From Streptomyces ochraceiscleroticus (GTDB taxonomy: Bacteria; Actinomycetota; Actinomycetes; Streptomycetales; Streptomycetaceae), in assembly GCF_000720485.1 (NCBI RefSeq), contig NZ_JOAX01000027.1, positions 38,687 through 102,686 on the forward strand: a stretch of 64,000 nucleotides of DNA, read 5' to 3'. Numbering within the stretch: position 1 is the stretch's first letter; every line of letters starts with the position of its first letter. Under the pieces are notes generated by a model. That model was given only the letters and a program-made list of their open reading frames with translations. It did not search any database and was not told where the DNA came from. Both the position numbers and the translations under genes were made by a program. Positions 1 through 8,410 of this stretch are shown piece after piece.

Positions 1-1337
1 CCGACGAGCAGGTGATCGCCACCGTTCCGGCCGGTACCGCCGCCGACATCGACGCCGCCGTACGGGCGGCGCGCGCCGCCTTCCCCGGCTGGCGCGCCAC
101 CGCGCCCACCGAGCGCGCCGCCAAGCTCGCCGCGCTGGTCGAGCAGCTGAAGGCGCAGGCCGACGAGATCGCCGAGACCATCACCGCGGAGCTGGGCTCG
201 CCGAAGTCCTTCGCCGCGAACGTGCAGACCGGCATGCCGATCGCGGTGACCGCCTCGTACGCCCAGCTCGCCGCCGAGCACTCCTTCGAGGAGCAGCTCG
301 GCACCTCCACCGTGCTGCACGAGCCGGTCGGCGTGGTCGGCGCGATCACGCCCTGGAACTACCCGCTGCACCAGATCACCAACAAGGTCGCCCCGGCGCT
401 CGCCGCGGGCTGCACCGTCGTCCTCAAGCCCGCCGAGGACACCCCGCTCACCGCCCAGCTCTTCGCCGAGTGCGTGGACGCGGCGGGCATCCCGGCGGGC
501 GTCTTCAACCTCGTCACCGGCCTCGGCACGGTCGCGGGCCAGGCGCTCGCCGAGCACGAGGGCGTGGACCTGGTCTCCTTCACCGGCTCCACCGCGGTCG
601 GCAAGAAGATCGGCGCCATCGCCGGCGGCTCCGTCAAGCGCGTCGCGCTGGAGCTGGGCGGCAAGTCCGCCAACGTCATCCTGCCCGGCGCCGACCTCGC
701 CAAGGCCGTGAAGGTCAACGTCGCCGACGTCATCCGCAACTCCGGCCAGTCCTGCAACGCGCTGACCCGCATGCTCGTCCACGAGGACCAGTACGAGGAG
801 GCCGTCCGGCTCGCCGCCGACATCGTCGCCAAGTACGTGCCCGGCGACCCGAACGACGAGGCCAGCCGCCTCGGTCCGGTGGTCAACGCCAAGCAGCGCG
901 ACCGGGTGCGCGGCTTCATCGCCAAGGGCCAGGAGGAGGGCGCCCGCCTGGTCACCGGCGGCGCCGAGGCCCCCGAGGGCCTGCCGTCCGGCTACTACGT
1001 CCGCCCCACGGTCTTCGCCGACGTCACCCCCGGCATGACCATCGCGCAGGAGGAGATCTTCGGACCCGTCATCTCGATCCTGAAGTACCGGGACGAGGAC
1101 GAGGCGCTGGAGATCGCCAACGGCACGGTCTACGGCCTCGCGGGCGCCGTCTGGGCCAAGGACCAGGAGACCGCGGTGGCCTTCGCGCGCAAGCTGGACA
1201 CCGGCCAGGTCGACATCAACGGCGGCCGCTTCAACCTCCTCGCGCCCTTCGGCGGGTACAAGCAGTCCGGCGTCGGCCGCGAGCTGGGCCCGCACGGCCT
1301 GACCGAGTACCTCCAGACCAAGTCGCTCCAGCTCTGA
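1..1337 (+). CDS. NAD(P)-dependent aldehyde dehydrogenase, 5' end outside window
   Basis: Oxidises an aldehyde to a carboxylic acid with NAD(P)+. The frame is open to the window edge and residues before the first visible valine (DEQ) read as coding, so the N terminus is missing; family members usually have about 20-30 more residues. Visible landmarks are the PWNYPL segment, FTGSTAVGKKI, the catalytic-glutamate motif LELGGKS, the nucleophile motif NSGQSC, and EEIFGPV near the C terminus. It is followed by a hairpin and then a zinc alcohol dehydrogenase in the same direction. The pair could oxidise an alcohol to an acid in two steps, but this is inference. The substrate cannot be told from sequence. 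Confidence 0.95.
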   Translation, partial: DEQVIATVPAGTAADIDAAVRAARAAFPGWRATAPTERAAKLAALVEQLKAQADEIAETITAELGSPKSFAANVQTGMPIAVTASYAQLAAEHSFEEQLGTSTVLHEPVGVVGAITPWNYPLHQITNKVAPALAAGCTVVLKPAEDTPLTAQLFAECVDAAGIPAGVFNLVTGLGTVAGQALAEHEGVDLVSFTGSTAVGKKIGAIAGGSVKRVALELGGKSANVILPGADLAKAVKVNVADVIRNSGQSCNALTRMLVHEDQYEEAVRLAADIVAKYVPGDPNDEASRLGPVVNAKQRDRVRGFIAKGQEEGARLVTGGAEAPEGLPSGYYVRPTVFADVTPGMTIAQEEIFGPVISILKYRDEDEALEIANGTVYGLAGAVWAKDQETAVAFARKLDTGQVDINGGRFNLLAPFGGYKQSGVGRELGPHGLTEYLQTKSLQL

Positions 1338-1344
1338 GCGGCCC

Positions 1345-1370
1345 GGGGCGCCGGCCCTGACCGGCGCCCC
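1345..1370 (+). terminator. Hairpin after aldehyde dehydrogenase
   Basis: A perfect 10-bp inverted repeat (GGGGCGCCGG / CCGGCGCCCC) with a 6-nt loop lies just past the aldehyde dehydrogenase stop and is followed by GCCCTTTC. It is a likely terminator or mRNA-stabilising hairpin before the next gene. Confidence 0.6.
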
Positions 1371-1428
1371 GCCCTTTCACCCGCAGTTCCCGCCCGTACA
1401 CCGCACTCCCCACCGAGGAGACCGCACC

Positions 1429-2526
1429 GTGGTCCGCGCTGCCGTACTGCCCGCCGTCAACGCCCCGCTGGAGATCGCCGAGATCCAGCTGCCCGATCCC
1501 GGACCCGGCCAGGTCCGGGTCAAGCTCGCCGCGGCCGGGGTCTGCCACTCCGACCTGTCGCTGTCCAACGGCACGCTCAAGCAGCCCGTCCCCGCGGTCC
1601 TCGGTCACGAGGGCGCGGGCACCGTCACCGCCGTCGGCGAGGGCGTCACCGGCCTCGCGCCCGGCGACCCGGTCGTCCTCAACTGGGCGCCGTCCTGCGG
1701 CGACTGCCATTTCTGCGGGCTGGGCGAGGTGTGGCTGTGCGCCAACTCGGCCGCGGCCGCGGCGAAGCCGTACGCCACCCGCGGAGACGGCAGCGAGCTC
1801 TACCCGGGCCTCGGTACGGCCGTGTTCGCCGAGGAGACGGTGGTCGCGGCCCACGCCGCGCTGCCGCTTCCGGAGGGCGTACCGCTGACCGAGGCCGCCC
1901 TGCTGGGCTGCGCGGTCCTCACGGGCTGGGGCGCGGTGCACAACTCCGCGCAGGTCCGCGCCGGGGAGTCGGTCGTCGTCTTCGGCGTCGGCGGCGTCGG
2001 CCTGGCCACGCTCCAGGCCGCGCGGATCGCGGGCGCGGGCCCGATCATCGCCGTCGACGTCTCCCCGGCGAAGGAGGAGCTGGCGCGCGCGGCCGGCGCC
2101 ACGGACTTCCTGGTGGCGGCCGACACTGAGTCTTTTCAGAAAGAGGGCGCCAAGAGCATCCGCAAGCTCACCGGCGGGATCGGCGCCGACGTCGCCCTCG
2201 AATGCGTCGGCCGCGCCGACACGATCCGTACCGCCTGGTCCTCGACCCGCCGCGGCGGCCGGACGACGGTCGTCGGCGTCGGCGGCCAGGACCAGCAGGT
2301 CACCTTCTCCGCGCTGGAGCTCTTCTACTTCGGCCGCACCCTCTCCGGCTGCGTCTACGGAAACAGCGACCCGGCCAAGGACCTCCCGGTCATCGCCGAG
2401 CACGTCCGCAGCGGCGCGCTGGACCTGTCCGGGCTGGTCACCGAGCGGATCGGACTGGAGGGCATCCCGGCCGCCTTCGACGCCATGCTCGCGGGCAAGG
2501 GAGGCCGCGCGCTGATCGTCTTCTGA
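1429..2526 (+). CDS. Zinc-dependent alcohol dehydrogenase (MDR family)
   Basis: A 365-residue medium-chain dehydrogenase/reductase that interconverts alcohols and aldehydes with a nicotinamide cofactor. Catalytic-zinc ligands are visible as Cys39 in GVCHSD and His60-Glu61 in GHEGAG. The structural-zinc cysteines are C90, C93, C96 and C104. The Rossmann motif is GVGGVG. Its layout resembles the class III/mycothiol-dependent type, but the natural substrate is not evident. The GTG start is supported by a GAGGAG sequence about 10 nt upstream. It lies 91 bp after the aldehyde dehydrogenase, and the two may act in sequence on one alcohol. Confidence 0.93.
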   Translation: MVRAAVLPAVNAPLEIAEIQLPDPGPGQVRVKLAAAGVCHSDLSLSNGTLKQPVPAVLGHEGAGTVTAVGEGVTGLAPGDPVVLNWAPSCGDCHFCGLGEVWLCANSAAAAAKPYATRGDGSELYPGLGTAVFAEETVVAAHAALPLPEGVPLTEAALLGCAVLTGWGAVHNSAQVRAGESVVVFGVGGVGLATLQAARIAGAGPIIAVDVSPAKEELARAAGATDFLVAADTESFQKEGAKSIRKLTGGIGADVALECVGRADTIRTAWSSTRRGGRTTVVGVGGQDQQVTFSALELFYFGRTLSGCVYGNSDPAKDLPVIAEHVRSGALDLSGLVTERIGLEGIPAAFDAMLAGKGGRALIVF

Positions 2527-2548
2527 CGGTCCGACACGGTCCGCCTGA

Positions 2549-2573
2549 CCCCCGGGAGCGACCGCCCCGGGGG
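2549..2573 (+). terminator. Terminator after alcohol dehydrogenase
   Basis: CCCCCGGG pairs with CCCGGGGG across a 9-nt loop, followed by CTTTC, 22 bp after the alcohol dehydrogenase stop. It separates that gene from the transporter promoter. Confidence 0.65.
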
Positions 2574-2664
2574 CTTTCGGGCTGCCCGGAACAGGTCGCT
2601 CCGGCCGGGCAAAGCCCCGCCCATCCCGCCGTAAAAACTCCTGCTGTGCAGTCCGTTGACGCCC

Positions 2665-2682
2665 GTACCAGCCGGTCGGTAC
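2665..2682. promoter_or_regulatory. Imperfect palindrome upstream of MHS transporter
   Basis: GTACCAGCCGGTCGGTAC is an 18-bp near-palindrome 59 bp before the transporter start. It has the ACC....GGT spacing of many TetR operators and resembles the sites at 18627 and 24328. Whether the same regulator binds all three is not known. Confidence 0.4.
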
Positions 2683-2741
2683 GGTCACCCGCAATCACGG
2701 CGCCGCCCCCCGTTCCCCAGCACCCCTCGGAGCGTGCACGC

Positions 2742-4127
2742 ATGGACACGGCCTCCCCCGCGACACCGAGCCCCACCCCGGCCCCCACCGCCCGGCACCG
2801 CCGCAAGGTGGCCACCGCGGCCGCTCTGGCGTCCGCCGTCGAGTGGTACGACTACTTCGTCTTCGGCATCGCCGCGGCCCTCGTACTGGGCCACGCCTTC
2901 TTCCCCTCCGGCAGCCAGGTCGCCGGCGTGCTCGCCGCGTTCGCGACCTTCGCCGTCGGCTTCCTCGCCAGACCCATCGGCGGCGTCATCGCCGGCCAAC
3001 TCGGCGACAAACGCGGCCGCAAGCCCATGCTCGTCCTGGCACTGACCCTGATGGGCCTGGCCACGACCGGCATCGGCCTGCTCCCCACCTACGAGACGAT
3101 CGGCATCGCCGCGCCGATCCTCCTCGTGCTGCTGCGCATCATCCAGGGCATCGCCGTCGGCGCCCAGTGGGGCGGTGCGATGCTGATGGCCACCGAGTAC
3201 GCCCCCGAGGGCAAGCGCGGACTGTACGGCTCACTGGTCCAGCTCGGCGTGCCGATCGGCGTGGTCACCGCCAACACCGTCTTCCTCGTGGCCGGCGCGG
3301 TCGTCGGTGACGCGGGCTTCGCCTCCTGGGGCTGGCGGCTGCCGTTCTTCGTCGGCATCCTCGTGCTGGTCCTCGCCTGGTACATCCACACCCGCGTCGA
3401 GGAGACCCCCGAATTCCGCGCCGCGGAGCGGCAGTTGGCCACCGCCGAGAAGCAGGCCGACGCCCAGCGCTCGCCGCTGCGCTCGATCCTCCGCCACCAC
3501 CTCGGCACGGTCCTGCTGGCCGGCGGCAGCTTCACGGTGAACACGGCGACGTTCTACATCCTGATCACCGGCGTACTGGACTACGCCACCCGCGAGCTGG
3601 CCATGCAGCGCACGGCCGTGCTGACCGTCTCCCTCCTGGTCAGCCTCACCCAGCTCGCCCTGATCCCGGCCTCGGCGGCGCTCTCGGACCGGATCGGCCG
3701 GCTGCGCGTCTACACGCTCGGCGCGATCGGGCTGCTGGTCTGGGCGATACCGATGTTCCTGCTGATCGACACCGCCTCACTGGCGTGGCTGGCCGTCGGC
3801 ACCTTCGTCGCGAGCTGTTTCCTGAGCATCATGTACGGGCCGCAGGCCGCACTGTTCGCCGAGCTGTTCTCGGCGGAGATGCGCTACACCGGCGCCTCGC
3901 TCGGCTACCAGATCAGCGCCGTCCTGGGCGGCGGCCTGGCGCCCTTCCTGATGGTCCTGCTGCTGGAGGCGAGCGGCACCTCGATGGCGGTCTCCGGCTA
4001 CATCATGGTGCTCGCGGTGATCGCCCTGGGCTCCATCGCGGTACTCGCCAAGCGTGCCCGGCGGGCGGCCGCCGAGGCGGCGGCGCCGGCCGCGGTCCCG
4101 GCTACGCAGCCGCGGCCGGCGGAGTAG
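2742..4127 (+). CDS. MFS transporter, metabolite:H+ symporter (MHS) type
   Basis: A 461-residue, 12-helix inner-membrane symporter of the MHS branch of the major facilitator superfamily, which carries small organic acids or zwitterions such as shikimate, proline/betaine or alpha-ketoglutarate. Family signs are SAVEWYDYFVFG in helix 1, the loop 2-3 motif GQLGDKRGRK, and RIIQGIAVGAQWGGA in helix 4. The start chosen is ATG at 2742, because the frame upstream runs through the terminator and has no family similarity. The last 26 bp overlap the end of the convergent urea transporter. The substrate cannot be assigned. A related MHS protein is encoded at 15842. Confidence 0.9.
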   Translation: MDTASPATPSPTPAPTARHRRKVATAAALASAVEWYDYFVFGIAAALVLGHAFFPSGSQVAGVLAAFATFAVGFLARPIGGVIAGQLGDKRGRKPMLVLALTLMGLATTGIGLLPTYETIGIAAPILLVLLRIIQGIAVGAQWGGAMLMATEYAPEGKRGLYGSLVQLGVPIGVVTANTVFLVAGAVVGDAGFASWGWRLPFFVGILVLVLAWYIHTRVEETPEFRAAERQLATAEKQADAQRSPLRSILRHHLGTVLLAGGSFTVNTATFYILITGVLDYATRELAMQRTAVLTVSLLVSLTQLALIPASAALSDRIGRLRVYTLGAIGLLVWAIPMFLLIDTASLAWLAVGTFVASCFLSIMYGPQAALFAELFSAEMRYTGASLGYQISAVLGGGLAPFLMVLLLEASGTSMAVSGYIMVLAVIALGSIAVLAKRARRAAAEAAAPAAVPATQPRPAE

Positions 4128-5106
4128 CGCCGCCCGCCGCCGCGACAGGCTGCGGCTCGCCGGCCTTCCGCAGTCTCGGGAAGGCCGGCACCGCGACCAG
4201 GAACGCCAGCGTGGTCAGCACGAACGGCCAGGTGAAGGTGTGCCCGCCGGAGGGCGCGAAGAGCGCGGCGGCCGCCGGGGTCAGGATGGTCGCCGCGGTC
4301 GCGCCGGTCACCGCGTACGCCAGCGACCAGCGGTCGGTGGCCAGGAATACGCCGCCCAGCGCCATCGTGACCAGCACCGCGTTGTATCCCATCCCGCCGT
4401 CGGCGATCTGCCCGGCGGGCGCGCCCAGCAGCCAGGCCGCCGCGATGCCCACCACGCTGCCCAGGCAGGCCAGCGCGCCCAGCCGGCGGTCGGCGACGAA
4501 GATGCCGAGCAGGAAGAGCGCGCCGACGTACCACTGCGGCATGAAGAAGATCTGGGCGATGTTCGAGAAGAAGGCGTGCCAGAGGTCGGGCCAGGTGAGC
4601 GCGGTCCGGCCGGATGCCGGGCGGGTGAGCGTGGCCAGGCCGGGGCCCTGGTGCCAGACGCGGACGAAGCCGGGCGCCGCGATGGTCATGGCGCTGGCGG
4701 TGACGCAGTACGGCAGGGTCAGGGTGGGCAGGTGCCACGGGCGCAGCAGCGTGGCGGCGGCCCCGGTGAGCACGGTGACGACCACGCAGCCGCCCGCCGC
4801 CAGCAGCGCGGTGGAGAGGTGGCCCGCGCCCAGGAACGCGGCGAAACCCACCGCCACCAGGCAGGAGTTGAAGCCCTCCAGGCCCGCGGTGACCCGGTCG
4901 CGGGCCACCCCGAGCACCTGCGCCGTGGCCGTGCCCAGCGCGGTGCCGCACAGTCCGTAGACGCCGTACTGCCAGCCGGCGGCGCACAGCGCGACGGTGA
5001 AGACGAGGCCGGCGAGCGCGCTGGGCAGGAAGTCGACCTGTGCCTGGCCGCGGAGCACGCGCAGCAGGAAGGCGTAGGACCGGCGGTCCGGTATCGGCTG
5101 CTGCAC
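4102..5106 (-). CDS. Urea transporter (UT family)
   Basis: A 334-residue integral membrane protein of the urea transporter family, which passes urea through a membrane channel. Support comes from the VTAGLEGFNSCLVAVGFAAF repeat, where GFN..LV is the family signature, and the HLPTLTLPY segment at the first half-repeat end, with a second set near WYVGALFLLG. It is about the usual bacterial length. No urease genes are in the window, so the urea would be used by an enzyme encoded elsewhere. It lies 103 bp downstream of a same-strand TetR gene, and the gap holds a palindrome (5161-5178) that could control it. The 3' ends of this gene and the MHS transporter overlap. Confidence 0.85.
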   Translation of the reverse strand: MQQPIPDRRSYAFLLRVLRGQAQVDFLPSALAGLVFTVALCAAGWQYGVYGLCGTALGTATAQVLGVARDRVTAGLEGFNSCLVAVGFAAFLGAGHLSTALLAAGGCVVVTVLTGAAATLLRPWHLPTLTLPYCVTASAMTIAAPGFVRVWHQGPGLATLTRPASGRTALTWPDLWHAFFSNIAQIFFMPQWYVGALFLLGIFVADRRLGALACLGSVVGIAAAWLLGAPAGQIADGGMGYNAVLVTMALGGVFLATDRWSLAYAVTGATAATILTPAAAALFAPSGGHTFTWPFVLTTLAFLVAVPAFPRLRKAGEPQPVAAAGGATPPAAAA

Positions 5107-5160
5107 CTGTCTTCTCCTGTCGCGCGCGGTACGTCACGGGCGGACCGGATATTACATGGG

Positions 5161-5178
5161 TGTTACATGTAGGTAACA
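5161..5178. promoter_or_regulatory. Palindrome TGTTAC-N6-GTAACA before urea transporter
   Basis: A perfect 6-bp inverted repeat with a 6-nt spacer lies 55 bp upstream of the urea transporter start. The heptamer TTACATG occurs inside it and again 11 bp to the left (5152 and 5163), one helical turn apart. The arrangement suggests an operator, perhaps for the adjacent TetR protein. Confidence 0.45.
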
Positions 5179-5209
5179 GGGGAGGGTCGCGGTATCGCGG
5201 CGCGTGAGG

Positions 5210-5842
5210 TCAGGAGACCGGCTGGTGCTGCAGCGCGAGCCCGTCGACCAGGGCCCGCAGGCCGGACTCGAAGGCGCCCTCGTCGACCTGCTGCTGGTGC
5301 TCGGCGAGGAGATGGGCCTGGCCGAGGTGGGGGTAGTCGGCGGGGTCGTAGGCGGCCGCGTCGTCGACGAAACCGCGGGCGAAGGAGCCCAGCGCCGAGC
5401 CCGCCACGAAGTACCGGACCATCGCGCAGACCTTGGTCGCCTGCGCGGGCGGCCAGCCGGCCTCGACCATGCCGCCGAACGCCGCGTCGGCCATCTTCAG
5501 GCCCGCCGGGCGGCGGCCGGGTCCCTGGGCGAGGAACGGCACGAAGTTCGGGTGCGCGGCGAGCGCCGCGCGGTAGGAGCGGGCCCACTCCGTCAGGCCG
5601 CGCCGCCAGTCCCCGTCCGGGCCAAAGCCGGAGACGTCGACCTTGGCGATCACCATGTCCGCCGCGGCGTCCAGGATCTCGTCCTTGGTCGTGAAGTGGT
5701 TGTAGAGCGAGGGCCCGCTCACTCCGAGCTCGGCGGCGAGCCGCCGCGTCGACAGCGCCTGGAGCCCTTCCTCGTCGATGAGCGCGAGGGCTGCCGTGAC
5801 GATGCGCTCACGGCTCAGCAGGGGCTTGCGGGGTCGGGCCAT
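5210..5842 (-). CDS. TetR-family regulator with TetR_C-like domain
   Basis: A 210-residue DNA-binding repressor. The N-terminal helix-turn-helix is clear (ALALIDEEGLQALSTRRLAA, then GVSGPSLYNHFTTKDEI), and the rest is a ligand-binding helical domain of the TetR/tetracycline-repressor C-terminal type. The start is taken at the ATG of MARPRKP, since homologues begin there; another ATG three codons upstream is possible, and neither has a good ribosome-binding site. It sits upstream of the urea transporter on the same strand and divergent from the acyl-CoA dehydrogenase at 5957, so it could regulate either. The ligand is unknown. Confidence 0.85.
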   Translation of the reverse strand: MARPRKPLLSRERIVTAALALIDEEGLQALSTRRLAAELGVSGPSLYNHFTTKDEILDAAADMVIAKVDVSGFGPDGDWRRGLTEWARSYRAALAAHPNFVPFLAQGPGRRPAGLKMADAAFGGMVEAGWPPAQATKVCAMVRYFVAGSALGSFARGFVDDAAAYDPADYPHLGQAHLLAEHQQQVDEGAFESGLRALVDGLALQHQPVS

Positions 5843-5956
5843 GACGCACATAGTAGAGGCTGCCGCCGAAAAACTAGCAGTGATAATTAACGGGGACGGC
5901 GCCTCCTGTCGGCGCCGCCCGCCGTGTCACCGCCACCGTTCAGAGGAAGACGCATC

Positions 5957-7144
5957 ATGAACCTCGAACTCAACGAGGAGCAGGCCGCCGTCCGGCAGCT
6001 CGCCAAGGACTTCGTCGACCGCGAGGTCGCCCCGCACGTCACGGAGTGGGACCGCGCCGAGCAGGTCGACCGCGGAATCGTGAAGACCATGGGCGACCTG
6101 GGTTTCCTGGGGCTGACGATCCCCGAGGAGTACGGCGGCTCCGGCGGCGACCACTTCGCGTACGCGCTGGTCACCGAGGAGCTGGGGCGCGGCGACTCCT
6201 CCGTGCGCGGCATCGTCTCCGTCTCGCTCGGCCTGGTCGCCAAGTCCATCGCCGCCTGGGGGAGCGAGGAGCAGAAGCAGGCGTGGCTGCCCCGGCTGAC
6301 CTCCGGCGAGGCCCTCGGCTGCTTCGGCCTCACCGAGCCCGGTACCGGCTCCGACGCGGGCAACCTCACCACCCGCGCCGTCCGCGGTGGGGGTACCTCC
6401 CGCTCGAGCGCAGCCGAGAGTGGGGGAGGGGACTGGGTGATCAACGGCACCAAGATGTTCATCACCAACGGCACCTGGGCCGACGTGGTGCTGCTCTTCG
6501 CCCGTACCGGTGCTGAGCCCGGCCACAAGGGCGTCAGCGCCTTCCTCGTCCCCACCGACACCCCGGGCCTGTCCCGCCGGGAGATCCACGGCAAGCTGGG
6601 CCTGCGCGGCCAGGTCACCGCCGAGCTGGTCCTGGAGGACGTGCGGGTGCCGGCCTCCGCGATGATCGCCCCCGAGGGCAAGGGCTTCTCCGTCGCGATG
6701 TCCGCGCTGGCCAAGGGCCGGATGTCGGTCGCGGCCGGCTGCGTGGGCATCGCGCAGGCGGCGCTGGACGCGGCGGTGGGGTACGCCGGTGAGCGCGACC
6801 AGTTCGGCAAGTCGATCGCGCACCACCAGCTCGTCCAGGAGCTGCTCGCCGACATCGCGCTGGACGTGGACGCGGCCCGGCTGCTGACCTGGCGGGTCGC
6901 CGACCTCATCGACCGCGGGAAGCCGTTCGTCACCGAGGCGTCCAAGGCGAAGCTGTTCGCCTCCGAGGCGGCGGTACGCTGTGCCAACAACGCCCTGCAG
7001 GTCTTCGGCGGATACGGCTACATCGACGAGTACCCGGTCGGCAAGCTCGTCCGGGACGCCCGCGTGATGACGCTCTACGAAGGCACCAGTCAGATCCAGA
7101 AGCTGGTCATCGGACGCGCGCTGACGGGAGTCTCCGCGTTCTGA
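5957..7144 (+). CDS. Acyl-CoA dehydrogenase with in-frame repeat insertion
   Basis: A 395-residue FAD enzyme that oxidises acyl-CoA to trans-2-enoyl-CoA, passing electrons to ETF. Family motifs are CFGLTEPGTGSDAGN, WVINGTKMFITNG, YAGERDQFGKSI, and the C-terminal FGGYGYIDEYPVGKLVRDAR followed by YEGTSQIQKLVIGR, which carries the catalytic glutamate region. The start is the ATG at 5957, preceded by AGAGGAAGA. Residues 144-158 (GGGTSRSSAAESGGG) are absent from the usual family sequence, where RDGDDWV would be expected; they are encoded by a short repeat at 6386-6430. The insertion lies in the loop before the WVINGTK strand and keeps the frame, so the enzyme is probably active. Confidence 0.93.
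   Translation: MNLELNEEQAAVRQLAKDFVDREVAPHVTEWDRAEQVDRGIVKTMGDLGFLGLTIPEEYGGSGGDHFAYALVTEELGRGDSSVRGIVSVSLGLVAKSIAAWGSEEQKQAWLPRLTSGEALGCFGLTEPGTGSDAGNLTTRAVRGGGTSRSSAAESGGGDWVINGTKMFITNGTWADVVLLFARTGAEPGHKGVSAFLVPTDTPGLSRREIHGKLGLRGQVTAELVLEDVRVPASAMIAPEGKGFSVAMSALAKGRMSVAAGCVGIAQAALDAAVGYAGERDQFGKSIAHHQLVQELLADIALDVDAARLLTWRVADLIDRGKPFVTEASKAKLFASEAAVRCANNALQVFGGYGYIDEYPVGKLVRDARVMTLYEGTSQIQKLVIGRALTGVSAF
6386..6430. repeat. 45-bp short repeat inserted inside acyl-CoA dehydrogenase
   Basis: The segment reads GGTGGGGGTACCTCCC, then GCTCGAGCGCAGCCGAG, then AGTGGGGGAGGG. It is G/C-symmetric and partly self-complementary (CTCCCGCTC with GAGTGGGGGAG). From memory it matches a family of short repeats scattered through Streptomyces chromosomes, mostly between genes. 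Its length, 15 codons, keeps the reading frame. I see no second copy in the window. Confidence 0.6.
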
Positions 7145-7181
7145 CCGGAACCCCGCCTCCCGAGGACACAGCCCAAGACCC

Positions 7182-7197
7182 CTAAGCGCTTGCTCAG
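7182..7197. promoter_or_regulatory. TetR operator, copy 1 (CTAAGCGCTTGCTCAG)
   Basis: A 16-bp imperfect palindrome (CTNAGC-N4-GCTNAG) lies 73 bp upstream of the TetR gene at 7271. It is just before a possible -10 element, TATGGT at 7206-7211, so a bound repressor would block the promoter. An identical 16-mer lies before the MaoC gene at 8411. Confidence 0.8.
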
Positions 7198-7270
7198 TGC
7201 TGGGGTATGGTGTTCGATCTGATGGCCCGCCGCGGACGGACCGCGGCGGACCGCAGGATCGGAGTGCGCG

Positions 7271-7894
7271 ATGGGAGCGGAGCGGGCGGACGAGGCCGCA
7301 GGGGAATGGGCCGAGGTGGCTCCGGACGCGGCCCAGCGGCTGGTCGGGGCTGCCGTCGAGGCGTTCGCGGAGCGCGGCTACCACGCCACGACCACCCGTG
7401 ACATCGCCGGGCGGGCCGGCATGAGCCCGGCCGCGCTCTACATCCACTACAAGACCAAGGAAGAGCTGCTCTACCGCATCAGCGTCACCGGCCACGAGCG
7501 GGCGCTGAAGATCATGGCGGCCGCGGCCGGCGCCGAGGGCACGGCCGCCGACCGGCTGTGCTGCGCGGTGCGCGCCTTTGCGAGCTGGCACGCCGAGCGG
7601 CACACGACCGCGCGCATCATCCAGTACGAGCTGAAGGCGCTGGGCGAGGAGCACTACGCCGAGATCGCGGACCTGCGGCGGCAGACGGACCGGCTGCTGC
7701 GGGAGATCATCCAGGACGGCGCGGACGCCGGGGAGTTCACCGTGCGGGACGTGCCCGGCACGACGCTGGCGGTGCTGTCGCTGTGCGTGGACGTCGCCCG
7801 CTGGTTCACCGCGGACGGCAAGCGCACGCCCGACCAGGTCGGCGAGCTCTACGCCGACCTGGTGCTGGGCATGGTGGGGGCGCGGCGCCCGTAA
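7271..7894 (+). CDS. TetR-family regulator of the MaoC gene
   Basis: A 207-residue TetR repressor. The helix-turn-helix covers about residues 20-66 (AVEAFAERGYHATTTRDIAG, then MSPAALYIHYKTKEELLY), and the rest is an all-helical ligand domain. The ATG start has GGAG 8 nt upstream. Its promoter carries the same 16-bp palindrome as the promoter of the convergent MaoC hydratase gene 34 bp away, so it very probably represses itself and that gene. Given the target, the inducer is likely an acyl-CoA or fatty acid, which is inference. Confidence 0.9.
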   Translation: MGAERADEAAGEWAEVAPDAAQRLVGAAVEAFAERGYHATTTRDIAGRAGMSPAALYIHYKTKEELLYRISVTGHERALKIMAAAAGAEGTAADRLCCAVRAFASWHAERHTTARIIQYELKALGEEHYAEIADLRRQTDRLLREIIQDGADAGEFTVRDVPGTTLAVLSLCVDVARWFTADGKRTPDQVGELYADLVLGMVGARRP

Positions 7895-7928
7895 AAGCCG
7901 AGTGGCCCACCGGCAGCAGCCGCTGGAC

Positions 7929-8390
7929 TTACAGGTAGAAGCGGCTGACCGACTCCGCGACGCAGACCGGCTTGTCGCCGCCCTCGCGCTCCACGGTCAC
8001 GGCCGTCGTGAGCTGCACGCCGCCCGGTACCTCGGTCACCTCGGCGATCTTCGCGGTGGCGCGCACCCGCGAGCCGACCGGCACGGGGGAGGGGAAGCGC
8101 ACCTTGTTCGTGCCGTAGTTGATGCCCATCTTGACGTTGTCGACGCGCATGAGCTGCGGTACGAGCGCGGGCAGCAGGGACAGCGTGAGGTAGCCGTGCG
8201 CGATGGTCGTGCCGAACGGCCCGGCCTTCGCCTTCTCCTGGTCGATGTGGATCCACTGGTGGTCGCCGGTGGCATCGGCGAACAGGTCGATCCGCTTCTG
8301 GTCGACCTCCAGCCAGTCGCTCGGGCCGAGCTCCTCGCCGACCGCGGCACGCAGCTCGTCCAGCGATCCAAACACTCGGGGGTCTGCCAT
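7929..8390 (-). CDS. MaoC-family (R)-specific enoyl-CoA hydratase
   Basis: A 153-residue hot-dog-fold protein expected to hydrate trans-2-enoyl-CoA to (R)-3-hydroxyacyl-CoA. The catalytic Asp/His pair is seen as D43 and H48 in ATGDHQWIH, followed by GPFGTTIAHGYLTLSL, the second family signature. The ATG at 8390 has an AGGAGGA ribosome-binding site, which rules out the longer upstream frame. The promoter shows TTGACA at 8448-8453 (minus strand) with the shared TetR operator overlapping the -10/+1 area. It is convergent with its probable regulator at 7271. The cellular role, in beta-oxidation side reactions or polyhydroxyalkanoate precursors, is not clear. Confidence 0.92.
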   Translation of the reverse strand: MADPRVFGSLDELRAAVGEELGPSDWLEVDQKRIDLFADATGDHQWIHIDQEKAKAGPFGTTIAHGYLTLSLLPALVPQLMRVDNVKMGINYGTNKVRFPSPVPVGSRVRATAKIAEVTEVPGGVQLTTAVTVEREGGDKPVCVAESVSRFYL

Positions 8391-8410
8391 GTCCGTGTCC
8401 TCCTGATCGA

